In this document: positions 39,160 through 48,035 of the stretch, piece after piece | Layout: each line of letters begins with the position of its first letter | Position numbering within the stretch: the first letter of the stretch is position 1 | DNA from: Burkholderia ubonensis subsp. mesacidophila | Lineage (GTDB): Bacteria; Pseudomonadota; Gammaproteobacteria; Burkholderiales; Burkholderiaceae | Assembly: GCF_002097715.1 (NCBI RefSeq) | Contig: NZ_CP020737.1 | Location: forward strand, 1,116,001-1,180,000 | Length of the DNA stretch: 64,000 nucleotides | Reading direction: 5' to 3' | Made by a program: the position numbers and the translations under genes | Notes under the pieces: model-generated | The model's input: only the letters and a program-made list of their open reading frames with translations | Told to the model about the DNA's origin: nothing | The model's database searches: none

Positions 39160-39198
39160 ACGCGCGCCGCGCCGCACGACAGGCGGCACGGCGCGCGT
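39160..39198 (-). repeat. Strong stem-loop between FapC-like and FapD-like genes
   Basis: Outer arms of 10 pairs (39160-39169 with 39189-39198), one mismatch, then five more pairs (39171-39175 with 39183-39187) enclose a 7-base loop. No T tract follows. It lies just behind the putative major fibril gene and could protect that mRNA or limit read-through. Confidence 0.7.
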
Positions 39199-39215
39199 TC
39201 CCCCGGTTGCAACGA

Positions 39216-40661
39216 TCAGTGACCGTTGTTGAGCGCAGCGATCGCGAGACCGTTGTGCTGCAGGTTGCCGACGCCGCCGGCGATGTTCACGCCGATGTTG
39301 CCGGTCGCGTTATGCAGCGTGTTGGCGCCGAGCGTCGCGCTGCCTTCGAAGCGTCCGCTCGCCCCCGCCGCCGCGTTCTGCGCGTTGTCGTCGGTCGCCA
39401 CCATCGCGACCGTCTGCGCTTGCGTCGCATTGACGGTCGTGACGGCGCCGGCAAGGCTGTTGTTCTGCACGTTGCCGATGCCCGACGCGACGTTCACGCC
39501 GACGTTGCCGGACACGTTCGACAGCGAGCCGTCGCCGACCGACGCGTTCAGCTTGAAGTTGTTGACGCTGGCGTAGCCTGCCGACGACTGCTTGCTGAAG
39601 ATCTGCGCGTTGCCGAACACGTTGCCGATATCGACCGACGCGAGCGAGACGTCATTGCTTTGCGCGTTGTCGATGCCTTCCGCGATGTTCACGCCGAGGT
39701 TGCCGGTGACGCCGGTGGCGGCGTTGGCGCCGGTGCCCGCGTTCAGCACGCCGGCATGGCGGGTGTCGGTGTAGCGCGTGACGCTGCCCGTCGTCGTCAC
39801 GTCAGTCTTGTCGAGGTCGAGGTTGAAGCTCCACGACTTGCTCTTCGAGAACGCTTCGGACTTGCTCTTCTCGTACGACTTGCTCGACGATTCGGTCGAC
39901 GCCATCTGGTCGTGATGCACGCGCGCCTTGTACCCGGATTCGCTTTCCGACTCGCTCTTGTTCCATGACGCGCTCGACATGTCGTCGTGCGTCTTGCTCT
40001 TCGACGACGCGTTGTCCCACGCGACGCCGGCCGCGCCCGCCACATAGAGGCTGCCGTTGAAGTCCTGGCTCGCGCTGCTGCCGCCGTTGCGGTGGTTCCC
40101 GGTGTGGGTATGCGTCTCGCTTTCGCTGGCGGACGCGGCGACCGTGACCGTCAGGACGCCCGCGACAGCCTTGTGGCCGCTGCTGGCGCTCGTGTCCGTC
40201 GACGACGAAGAATGCTGCGAGTTGTGGCTCCCCTGCGACTTCTCGATTTCGCCCGACGCCCATGCCGTCACGCTGAGCGAATCGTGCGACGACGAGTGCG
40301 ATTCGCTCGACTTCGACGACGACATCTTCGTGAACGATTCGCTCGACTTGTGCGACGAGCTGCCCGACACCGAGACGTTCTTGTCCTCGTTGTTGTAGGT
40401 CGTCGTGACGGCACCCATCGAGTAGCTGTGATAGTTCGGGTCGAGCGACGTCCCTTCGGGGAGCATCACGGTCTGGTTGTTGTTGATGACCGCGCCCGCC
40501 GTGCTGGTCACGGTCACGCATCCGAAGATCCGGACCCAGCCGCGAATGCCGACCGTTTCGGTCACGCCGGTCGTATTGAACAGAAATACCTTCGGCGGTG
40601 CGGCAAAGACGGAACCTGCCGCTGTCAAGAGGACCGCCGCTGCGATGAGAGTGCGCTTCAT
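39216..40661 (-). CDS. FapC-like putative major amyloid subunit
   Basis: 481-residue exported protein. After a signal peptide (1-21, AAGSVFAAP) comes an N-terminal domain, then a long Ser/Lys/His/Glu-rich region (about 98-275). Three imperfect repeats follow: GVTGNLGVNIAEGIDNAQSN (317-336), NVSGNVGVNVASGIGNVQNN (382-401) and NATGNIGVNIAGGVGNLQHN (451-470). The pattern S/TGNxGVNxAxGxxNxQxN is the repeat of Pseudomonas FapC/FapB fibril proteins. The CxxC pair near the FapC C-terminus is missing, and the protein ends NNGH. GGAGCG lies just before the ATG. Confidence 0.75.
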   Translation of the reverse strand: MKRTLIAAAVLLTAAGSVFAAPPKVFLFNTTGVTETVGIRGWVRIFGCVTVTSTAGAVINNNQTVMLPEGTSLDPNYHSYSMGAVTTTYNNEDKNVSVSGSSSHKSSESFTKMSSSKSSESHSSSHDSLSVTAWASGEIEKSQGSHNSQHSSSSTDTSASSGHKAVAGVLTVTVAASASESETHTHTGNHRNGGSSASQDFNGSLYVAGAAGVAWDNASSKSKTHDDMSSASWNKSESESESGYKARVHHDQMASTESSSKSYEKSKSEAFSKSKSWSFNLDLDKTDVTTTGSVTRYTDTRHAGVLNAGTGANAATGVTGNLGVNIAEGIDNAQSNDVSLASVDIGNVFGNAQIFSKQSSAGYASVNNFKLNASVGDGSLSNVSGNVGVNVASGIGNVQNNSLAGAVTTVNATQAQTVAMVATDDNAQNAAAGASGRFEGSATLGANTLHNATGNIGVNIAGGVGNLQHNGLAIAALNNGH

Positions 40662-40685
40662 AGTACGCTCCGTTACGGTGATGGC

Positions 40686-41300
40686 TTAATTAAAAAGAGT
40701 GCCCGCCGGGGGACGGAGCACAAAACTGTTCGCCGTCGCATTACCGGCGCCGGAGGTCTGGTTGACTTGTACGATGCCGCTGATATGCTTGAAAGCGTCG
40801 CCGCTAATCGACGCCTCGGGCACACCCCGCCCGCCCACCGGGAGTCCCGGTCCTCCGTGTCCTGGGGCTGTCTCGGATAGTTCGGTATCCGAGACAGCCC
40901 TCACTTCCGCGCCCAGCGTGCCGAGCACGGTGCTGTTGCGCTGAAGATTTCCCGCCCCTGCGCTCTGGTTCACCATCAATGCGCCTGAGATATTCGAAAA
41001 GGCCGAGCCGTCGATGCGCGTCGTCGTATCGCCGACATGCGCATGCGCGGTGGCCGATTGCGTGAGGCCGACATAGCCGGCGCCGAGCGCGCCCGTGCCG
41101 AGCGCGAGCTGATTGCTTTGCGCGTTGTCGAGGCCGGCCGTTTCGTTGATCGTGATGGCGCCGGTCGCGCCGTTGCCTGCGCCGGTTGAGATCGTCGCGT
41201 TGCCGCTGACGATCGGCGTGCTTTGCGCGACTGCGCCGTGGGCGGCGAACGCGGCAAGCAACGCGAGCGCGAGCGGGGCGCGCAGCATGCGTGCGCTCAT
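40686..41300 (-). CDS. FapB-like putative amyloid nucleator
   Basis: 204-residue exported repeat protein. A signal peptide (1-25, AHGAVAQ) is followed by three imperfect repeats: ATGAITINETAGLDNAQSN (46-64), NISGALMVNQSAGAGNLQRN (103-122) and HISGIVQVNQTSGAGNATAN (172-191). A Gly/Pro-rich linker lies between the last two. These share the SGxxxVNxxxGxxNxxxN pattern with the FapC-like neighbour, and the size is that of Pseudomonas FapB. The ATG overlaps the stop of the preceding gene (ATGA), and the FapC-like gene starts 24 bases downstream. Confidence 0.7.
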   Translation of the reverse strand: MSARMLRAPLALALLAAFAAHGAVAQSTPIVSGNATISTGAGNGATGAITINETAGLDNAQSNQLALGTGALGAGYVGLTQSATAHAHVGDTTTRIDGSAFSNISGALMVNQSAGAGNLQRNSTVLGTLGAEVRAVSDTELSETAPGHGGPGLPVGGRGVPEASISGDAFKHISGIVQVNQTSGAGNATANSFVLRPPAGTLFN

Positions 41301-41782
41301 TTCACCGCTCCCAGTGCGCCCGTCAGCGGGGCCAGCGCGCCCGTCACCGAGCTCGAGATCGTGCCGCCGATGCCGCCCGTCGGCGTCGGCGCGCCGCCGA
41401 TCGCACCGCGCACGATCGCGCTGCCGCCCGCATCGCCCGCGAGCGTGCGCGTGATGGCCTGCATTCCCATGTCGCCGAGGATGCCGCCGGCCGCGACGCC
41501 GTTCGAGCCGTGCGCGTTCGTCAGATCGGTATCGGACACCATCGTCGCCATCATCGGGTTGAAGGTGTTGGCCGGGAACGTCGTCGCGCGTACGAGAACG
41601 GGATCCTGATCCTTCGGCACGTTGTCGTAGGCGATGCGGGGCGTGACGTCGCGCATCACGATGATGTCGCCCGGGTTGACGACTTGCGCCGGTGCGGATG
41701 CCGAGCCGCATGCGATGCCGACGAGCACCGCGCACAGCGCGGCGAGCGTCGGACGGCGAAGCGAGAACAGCGGAACATTCAT
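41297..41782 (-). CDS. Small exported protein of the amyloid-like cluster
   Basis: 161-residue protein not recognised by itself. The signal peptide region (LAALCAVLVGIACGSASAPAQ, about 13-33) is followed by a folded-looking middle (VVNPGDIIVMRDVTPRIAYD). A C-terminal third rich in Gly, Ala and Thr (GGAPTPTGGIGGTISSSVTG) follows. No FapB/C-type repeat is present. It overlaps the FapB-like gene by four bases (ATGA), which ties it to the system. By position it, or the gene before it, takes the place of the FapA chaperone; similarity to FapA cannot be seen by eye. Confidence 0.65.
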   Translation of the reverse strand: MNVPLFSLRRPTLAALCAVLVGIACGSASAPAQVVNPGDIIVMRDVTPRIAYDNVPKDQDPVLVRATTFPANTFNPMMATMVSDTDLTNAHGSNGVAAGGILGDMGMQAITRTLAGDAGGSAIVRGAIGGAPTPTGGIGGTISSSVTGALAPLTGALGAVK

Positions 41783-41828
41783 GGCGGGTCCCCCGGTGGA
41801 CGCATCGATCGACGAGCGTCGGTGTCGG

Positions 41829-42185
41829 TTACTTGCGCGTGTAGCTCGCGTTGTTGCCCTGCATGGCGCGCTGTGCGTCGACCGGAATCGGCATCGGCGC
41901 AGGGGGCGCGATTTCGTCCCACAGCGTGACCGACGCACCGCCGGACACCAGTTGGGGCGCCGAGACCGTCACGACGCCCGGCGCGCGGCCGCGCTGCTTG
42001 CCGAGCGTGTCCTCGTCGAGCGGCGCATAACGCTTCATCCACGTAGCGTCCGCGAGCGGGGACGCAAACGTTGCGACGGACTCGTCCGGTTGCGTGGCTT
42101 CCTGGGCGGCTGCCGCGATCGGCAGGCACGCGGCTGCGAGCGCGATGACCGTCGAGGCGAGGGAGAGGCTGAGGAGGTGTCGCAT
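41829..42185 (-). CDS. First gene of the amyloid-like operon, small exported protein
   Basis: 118-residue protein of unknown family. A signal peptide (1-27, ending AAAAQ) leads to an acidic/Pro-containing mature part with YAPLDEDTLGKQRGRAPGVV in the middle and YTRK at the end. The 'L-D-E-x-x-L-x-x-x-R-G' stretch resembles the short segment seen in many small bacterial surface and bacteriocin-like proteins, but no function follows. GGAGA is six bases before the ATG. A sigma-54-type promoter ends about 17 bases upstream, so this is the promoter-proximal gene. Confidence 0.65.
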   Translation of the reverse strand: MRHLLSLSLASTVIALAAACLPIAAAAQEATQPDESVATFASPLADATWMKRYAPLDEDTLGKQRGRAPGVVTVSAPQLVSGGASVTLWDEIAPPAPMPIPVDAQRAMQGNNASYTRK

Positions 42186-42212
42186 GGCATGTCTCCGGTG
42201 TGCCGGGTATTC

Positions 42213-42228
42213 TGCGAATTGCATGCCA
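42213..42228 (-). promoter_or_regulatory. Sigma-54 (-24/-12) promoter of the amyloid-like operon
   Basis: On the minus strand the sequence is TGGCATGCAATTCGCA, against the consensus TGGCACG-N4-TTGCA. The invariant GG and GC are present with exactly 10 bases between them. The predicted start is near 42202, 17 bases before the first ATG. Two sigma-54 activators flank the locus. Confidence 0.65.
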
Positions 42229-42303
42229 TCGACCGCAAACCGTTGTTGCGATTGAAACCCGCAAATCGGCGTTGCGAGTTGGTCGCGAAAACGCGGGAAA
42301 AAT

Positions 42304-42319
42304 GTTTCAGGCCTGAAAC
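42304..42319. promoter_or_regulatory. Perfect 16-bp palindrome, candidate activator binding site
   Basis: GTTTCAGGCCTGAAAC is fully self-complementary and lies 102-117 bp upstream of the predicted sigma-54 transcription start. That is the usual distance for an enhancer-binding protein site. Confidence 0.55.
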
Positions 42320-42717
42320 GGAGGCACTTGGGAATACTGCGGATTCAAGCGAAGCGCTGCAGGGACGAAAATCATCGCTACGTGTCGACGCGAAAACCAC
42401 CCGGAAGCATGCGGCTATATGCAGAGGAATGCAGAGTGCCGGGCGCGGCCGATCGTCGGTCACGGGCGAGGCGTTGAAATCGGTTTGTCTTATTCGGCGC
42501 CTATAACTAAGCTGTTTTGACTGAAAACAACGACACGCTAAGAAAGGTCGCGGGCCATCCGCGATATTGACGAGCGCCATCGTGCGAGGCATGGCGTCGC
42601 CTTGCATTGAAATGGCGAATCGAGCCGACCCCTGGGCGTGGACCCGATTCGATCCTTTGGGCACGTGACTTGACGTGCAACGGCAATCATTGGACGGTTG
42701 ATGAACGGGGTGAGCGT

Positions 42718-44118
<1,401 letters not shown>

Positions 44119-44159
44119 AATTGGCGGGTACGGCCGCCCTCGCGGCCGAAGGAACCCGC

Positions 44160-45131
44160 ATGAAACAGTATCTCGATCTCGTTCGCACCATTCTCGACAC
44201 CGGCACCTGGCAGGAGAACCGCACGGGCATCCGCACCATTAGCATGCCCGGCGCGATGCTGCGGTTCGACCTGCAGGAAGGCTTTCCGGCCGTGACGACG
44301 AAGAAGCTCGCGTTCAAGTCCGCGATCGGCGAGCTGGTCGGCTTCCTGCGCGCGTCGCGCAGCGCCTCCGATTTCCGCGCGCTCGGCTGCAAGGTGTGGG
44401 ACGCCAATGCGAACGAGAACGCGCAATGGCTCGCGAATCCGTACCGGCAGGGCGTCGACGATCTCGGCGACGTGTACGGCGTGCAATGGCGCCGGTGGCC
44501 CGGCTACAAGGTGCTCGACGCGGGCGCCGACGCGCAGATCGCCGACGCGACCGGCCGCGGTTTTCGCATCGTCGCGCGCTTCGACGAGGACGGTGCGCCG
44601 AAGGTGCTGCTGTACAAGGCGATCGACCAGTTGCGCCAGTGTCTCGACACGATCATGCAGGACCCGGGCAGCCGCCGCATCCTGTTCCACGGGTGGAATC
44701 CGGCGGTGCTCGACGAGATCGCGCTGCCGGCTTGCCACCTGCTGTACCAGTTCCTGCCGAACGTGGCGAAGCGCGAGATCTCGCTGTGCCTGTACATCCG
44801 CAGCAACGACGTCGGACTCGGCACGCCGTTCAACCTGACGGAAGGGGCCGCGCTGCTGTCGCTCGTCGGCCGGCTGACCGGCTATACGCCGCGCTGGTTC
44901 ACGTATTTCGTCGGGGACGCCCACATCTACGAGAACCAGCTCGACATGCTGCAGCAGCAGCTCGCGCGCGAGCCTTACGAGAGCCCGCGGCTCGTGATCG
45001 CCGAGCGCGTGCCGGAGTACGTGCAGACGGGCGTGTACGCGCCCGAATGGCTGGAGAAGGTCGAACCGTCCGACTTCTCGCTCGTCGGCTACCGGCATCA
45101 TGAGCCGCTGACCGCGCCGATGGCCGTTTGA
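44160..45131 (+). CDS. thyA: Thymidylate synthase
   Basis: Methylates dUMP to dTMP with methylene-tetrahydrofolate. The 323 residues include [19 protein letters not shown], the catalytic cysteine in [10 protein letters not shown], the dUMP contact [16 protein letters not shown] and the C-terminal TAPMAV. It is longer than the 264-residue E. coli enzyme, with insertions around residues 100-150 ([19 protein letters not shown]), which many other bacterial ThyA proteins also carry. It starts 41 bases after the activator gene. Confidence 0.95.
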   Translation: MKQYLDLVRTILDTGTWQENRTGIRTISMPGAMLRFDLQEGFPAVTTKKLAFKSAIGELVGFLRASRSASDFRALGCKVWDANANENAQWLANPYRQGVDDLGDVYGVQWRRWPGYKVLDAGADAQIADATGRGFRIVARFDEDGAPKVLLYKAIDQLRQCLDTIMQDPGSRRILFHGWNPAVLDEIALPACHLLYQFLPNVAKREISLCLYIRSNDVGLGTPFNLTEGAALLSLVGRLTGYTPRWFTYFVGDAHIYENQLDMLQQQLAREPYESPRLVIAERVPEYVQTGVYAPEWLEKVEPSDFSLVGYRHHEPLTAPMAV

Positions 45132-45166
45132 GCGCCGCGCGCTCGACGCGCGTCCCGCTTCGCACG

Positions 45167-45200
45167 AAGGCCCGACCGGCTTGCGCCGGCCGGGCCTTTT
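45167..45200. terminator. Bidirectional terminator between thyA and the FecR-domain gene
   Basis: AAGGCCCG plus CCGGC (45167-45180) pair with GCCGG plus CGGGCCTT (45185-45198), followed by TT. The genes are convergent. Confidence 0.8.
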
Positions 45201-45218
45201 GTTCACCTGCGCCGGCGC

Positions 45219-47897
45219 TTACTGGTGATGGCGGTCATCTCGACCGTTGTTGTGCGGCGCCTGCGGCGGCGGGCTGCTCTGGACGTGCTGCTCGGGCATC
45301 GCCGGCCGCGGCTCCGCGCGCGGCGGCTGCGCTTGCGGCCGCGGTTCCATGCGGGGCGCCTGCATCTGCGGACGTGGCTCCATGTGCGGCGGCGGCATCT
45401 GCGGCCGGGCTTCCACATGAGGCGCGGGCAGTTGCGGCCGCGGCAAGGCCTGCATCTGCATCGCCGGCGGTTGCTGCCGCGGCGCCTCGTGAGCGGGAGC
45501 CGGTGGGCGATACTCGTTCGCACGCGGCGGCGCGATGTCCTGGCGCGGCGCGGGCGGCGCGTAGTCGGCGCGCGGGCGCGGCGCCGGGGTCGCATTGTCG
45601 GGCCGCGCCTGCCCGTGCTGTGCCGGCACGGAGAAATCGGGGCGCGGTTGCGGCGTCGGCGCGGCGAGGTCGGCCCGCGGGTTCGGCAATGCGCGCGGCG
45701 ACGGCGCGGTTTCGGCCGGCCGCGCGCCCGGCGCCGGTGCTGCGTCCGGGCGCGGCGGCTGCATCGCGCTTCGCACCGGCGGCAGCGCGTTCTGTCCCGC
45801 CGGATGGAGCGCGGTCGGCGCGCCGGACGGGCCGGGCGCCGCGCGCTGCCGGTCGATCGGCGGGTGCGGCTGCATCCATGCGGGCGACGGCGCAGGCGCG
45901 GCTTGCGCGGAGCGCGCGCCGCCGCGCAGGTCGGGCGCGTTGCCGAACGACGGCGGATGCGGGACGCCGGGCTCCGGCGCCGCGGCGGCGTGCTGGCCCG
46001 CGGGCGCGTTCGGCGCGACGCCGTTCATCAAGCGGGGCGCATTTGCGGGCTCGCCGGTCGCGGGGTGGCCGCCGTGCATGGCGCCCATCAGCGCCGCCGC
46101 GCCCAGGCCGGCGGCGGCTGCGCCGACACCGGCCGCTGCGAGGCCGGACGGGCCGGACGGGACCGCGTGCGCGCCGCCGGGCTGGCCCTCGGCCTGCGCA
46201 TGTGTCGGCTGCACGACCGGGCCGTGCGGATTGACGAGCTGCACGTTGCGCATCGCCCAGCCGCTCTCGTGCGGATTGCCGGGCACCTTGACCGGGCGCG
46301 GCGTGTAGTCGGGCGGCACGCTGGTTTTCACCACCGGCGCGCCCGCGCCGGGCACGCGTGCGCCTTGCTGGACCAGATGCTCGGCCGCCCGGTCGCGGAA
46401 CGCGGGCGGCACGGCCGGGTTGCGCGTCGCGACGACCGGATGCTGCGCGACGGCGGCCGGCGGACGATAGGCGGCGTTGCGCAGCCCGCCGGTGAAGCTC
46501 TGGCGCACCGGCGCGATGCCCGGCGTGCCCGGCGTCACGTGCGCATTGCGCCACTGCTGCGGGTCGACGTGCTGCGCGACGCGCGCGACCGGCTGGCCGT
46601 GCACGAACGCGGTCGCGGGCACGGCCGTGATCGCATGCGGCGCGTGGTAGTTGATGTACGTGTTGTTGATGTTGGTGATGTTCGTCACGTTCACGGTCTT
46701 GTTCACGTTGACGTTGTTCACCACGATGTTCTGGTTCACGCGATCGTAGTAATGCGGGCTCCAGCCGCCCCAGCCCGGATGCCAGCGTTCGCCCGGGCCG
46801 AGCGGGAACCACGCGCAGCCCGCCGCGGCGACGCCGCCGATCGTGAGCCCGATGCTCCAGTCGAAGCCGCCGCCCCCGCCGCCGACGAACGCGACGAGTG
46901 CCGGCGCATAGACGGGCGGCTCGCTGACGACGACCGGACCGGGCACCCACGCCCAGCTGTCGTCGACGTAGGCCCAGCGGCCGTAGTGATACGGCGCGAA
47001 GCCCCATGGCGCGTCGTCCACCCAGGTCCAGCCCCACGGCGCTTGCCAGATCCAGTGGCCGTCGTGGTACGGCGCCCAGCCCTCCGGCACGTCGTTCGGC
47101 ACCCACGCTGCGCCGTAGGTCGGGTCCTCGCGCCACGTGCCGTTCGCATCGAGGTCCTGATAGCCGGGAATGTCGCGCGATACGTAGCGGGCCGACACCG
47201 AGCGGTCTTCGTTGCCGTCGCGGCCGGCGGCCCACTGGTCGAACGGGTCGAGGCCGGGCGCCTGCGCCTGCTGCGCGACCTGCAGGCCGGTGCCGGTGAA
47301 CACGACCTGCTGCCCGGCCGACAGCGGGTACTGGCCGTTGTCGCCGTAGACGGTCGCGCTGCCGCGTCGCACGGTGACCGTCGTGCTCGCGCCGTCCGGC
47401 GCGACGTCGACGCGGTAGTCGCCGGGGCTGGCGATGCCGAGCGCGAGGTTCGGCGTGTCGATTTCATATGACGTGCCGGGCGGCAGCGACCGCACGTGCG
47501 TCGACACGGAGCCGAGGCCGACCTTCAGCTGGGTCGTCGTGTCGTCGAGATTCATCACCGACAGGCTCGTCGATTCGCCGAGCCGCACGGCGGTCGAGCC
47601 GATGTGCAGTTCCGAGCGCGCACCCGTGTCGTTCCACAACTGGTCGCCGGTGGTCAGCGGCCGGTTCACGGCGGCGTACGACCACGTGTCGGTGCCGGCC
47701 GGCTCGGTCGTCACGGCGCCGGACAGGTAATTGAGCCGTGCGACGCGTCCGGGCGGATCGCCTTGCTGCTGTTGCCGGGCGGCCGCGTACGGCGGCGCGC
47801 CCGTCGACTGGGCGAACGCGGCGGGCAGCGCGGCCAGCGCGGCGAAGGCGAGCAGGGTGACGCGTGTGGTGCGTTTGAGCGTGAACAGGGTGGCCAT
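45219..47897 (-). CDS. Large exported FecR-domain/DUF6600 protein with Pro-rich tail
   Basis: 892-residue secreted protein. The signal peptide ends AALPAAFAQ (about 30). A FecR-like domain (about 50-200, GRVARLNYLSGAVTTEP through SAGQQVVFTG) and a Trp-rich DUF6600 region follow, with repeated WxPxxVxxGWxPYxxGxW-like turns (about 250-330). An Asn/Val stretch (VNNVNVNKTVNVTNI, near 395) precedes a very long Pro/Ala/Gln-rich tail with EPRPQ-type repeats (about 600-892). The tail is probably disordered. Such proteins are often mislabelled as ParA-like or prolin-rich proteins. Function unknown; cell-envelope location is likely. Confidence 0.75.
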   Translation of the reverse strand: MATLFTLKRTTRVTLLAFAALAALPAAFAQSTGAPPYAAARQQQQGDPPGRVARLNYLSGAVTTEPAGTDTWSYAAVNRPLTTGDQLWNDTGARSELHIGSTAVRLGESTSLSVMNLDDTTTQLKVGLGSVSTHVRSLPPGTSYEIDTPNLALGIASPGDYRVDVAPDGASTTVTVRRGSATVYGDNGQYPLSAGQQVVFTGTGLQVAQQAQAPGLDPFDQWAAGRDGNEDRSVSARYVSRDIPGYQDLDANGTWREDPTYGAAWVPNDVPEGWAPYHDGHWIWQAPWGWTWVDDAPWGFAPYHYGRWAYVDDSWAWVPGPVVVSEPPVYAPALVAFVGGGGGGFDWSIGLTIGGVAAAGCAWFPLGPGERWHPGWGGWSPHYYDRVNQNIVVNNVNVNKTVNVTNITNINNTYINYHAPHAITAVPATAFVHGQPVARVAQHVDPQQWRNAHVTPGTPGIAPVRQSFTGGLRNAAYRPPAAVAQHPVVATRNPAVPPAFRDRAAEHLVQQGARVPGAGAPVVKTSVPPDYTPRPVKVPGNPHESGWAMRNVQLVNPHGPVVQPTHAQAEGQPGGAHAVPSGPSGLAAAGVGAAAAGLGAAALMGAMHGGHPATGEPANAPRLMNGVAPNAPAGQHAAAAPEPGVPHPPSFGNAPDLRGGARSAQAAPAPSPAWMQPHPPIDRQRAAPGPSGAPTALHPAGQNALPPVRSAMQPPRPDAAPAPGARPAETAPSPRALPNPRADLAAPTPQPRPDFSVPAQHGQARPDNATPAPRPRADYAPPAPRQDIAPPRANEYRPPAPAHEAPRQQPPAMQMQALPRPQLPAPHVEARPQMPPPHMEPRPQMQAPRMEPRPQAQPPRAEPRPAMPEQHVQSSPPPQAPHNNGRDDRHHQ

Positions 47898-48035
47898 GAT
47901 GAGCGTCTTTCGTTATCCCGGCGCGTCGATTCGTGCCGTTGAATTCACAATATCCGCTCAGGCTGTTTCAGTGCTCTGTGTTTTGTAAGACCTCATGCCC
48001 GTCGTGTAACAAATCATGTCGGGCGCGCCTGGCTG

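Larger units (their letters stand above)
42186..42717. other. Regulatory intergenic region between the amyloid-like operon and the second activator
   Basis: This 532-bp stretch has no credible gene and is less GC-rich than its surroundings. It holds the -24/-12 element for the minus-strand operon and a perfect 16-bp palindrome (42304-42319). It also holds a second inverted repeat TGTTTT-N5-AAAACA (42513-42529). The half nearest the plus-strand activator shows no clear sigma-70 promoter. Confidence 0.7.

Noticed and set aside
42513..42529. TGTTTT-N5-AAAACA inverted repeat
   Set aside because: Short arms of A/T runs arise easily by chance in this less GC-rich spacer; noted in the region description only.
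42592..42606. TGGCGTCGCCTTGCA upstream of the second activator, resembling a sigma-54 promoter
   Set aside because: GG and GC are only 9 bases apart instead of the strict 10, so RNA polymerase-sigma-54 should not use it.
42659..42674. GGGCACG-TGAC-TTGAC upstream of the second activator
   Set aside because: The -24 half is good and the spacing correct, but the invariant C of the -12 GC is A. Too weak to annotate without a mapped start.
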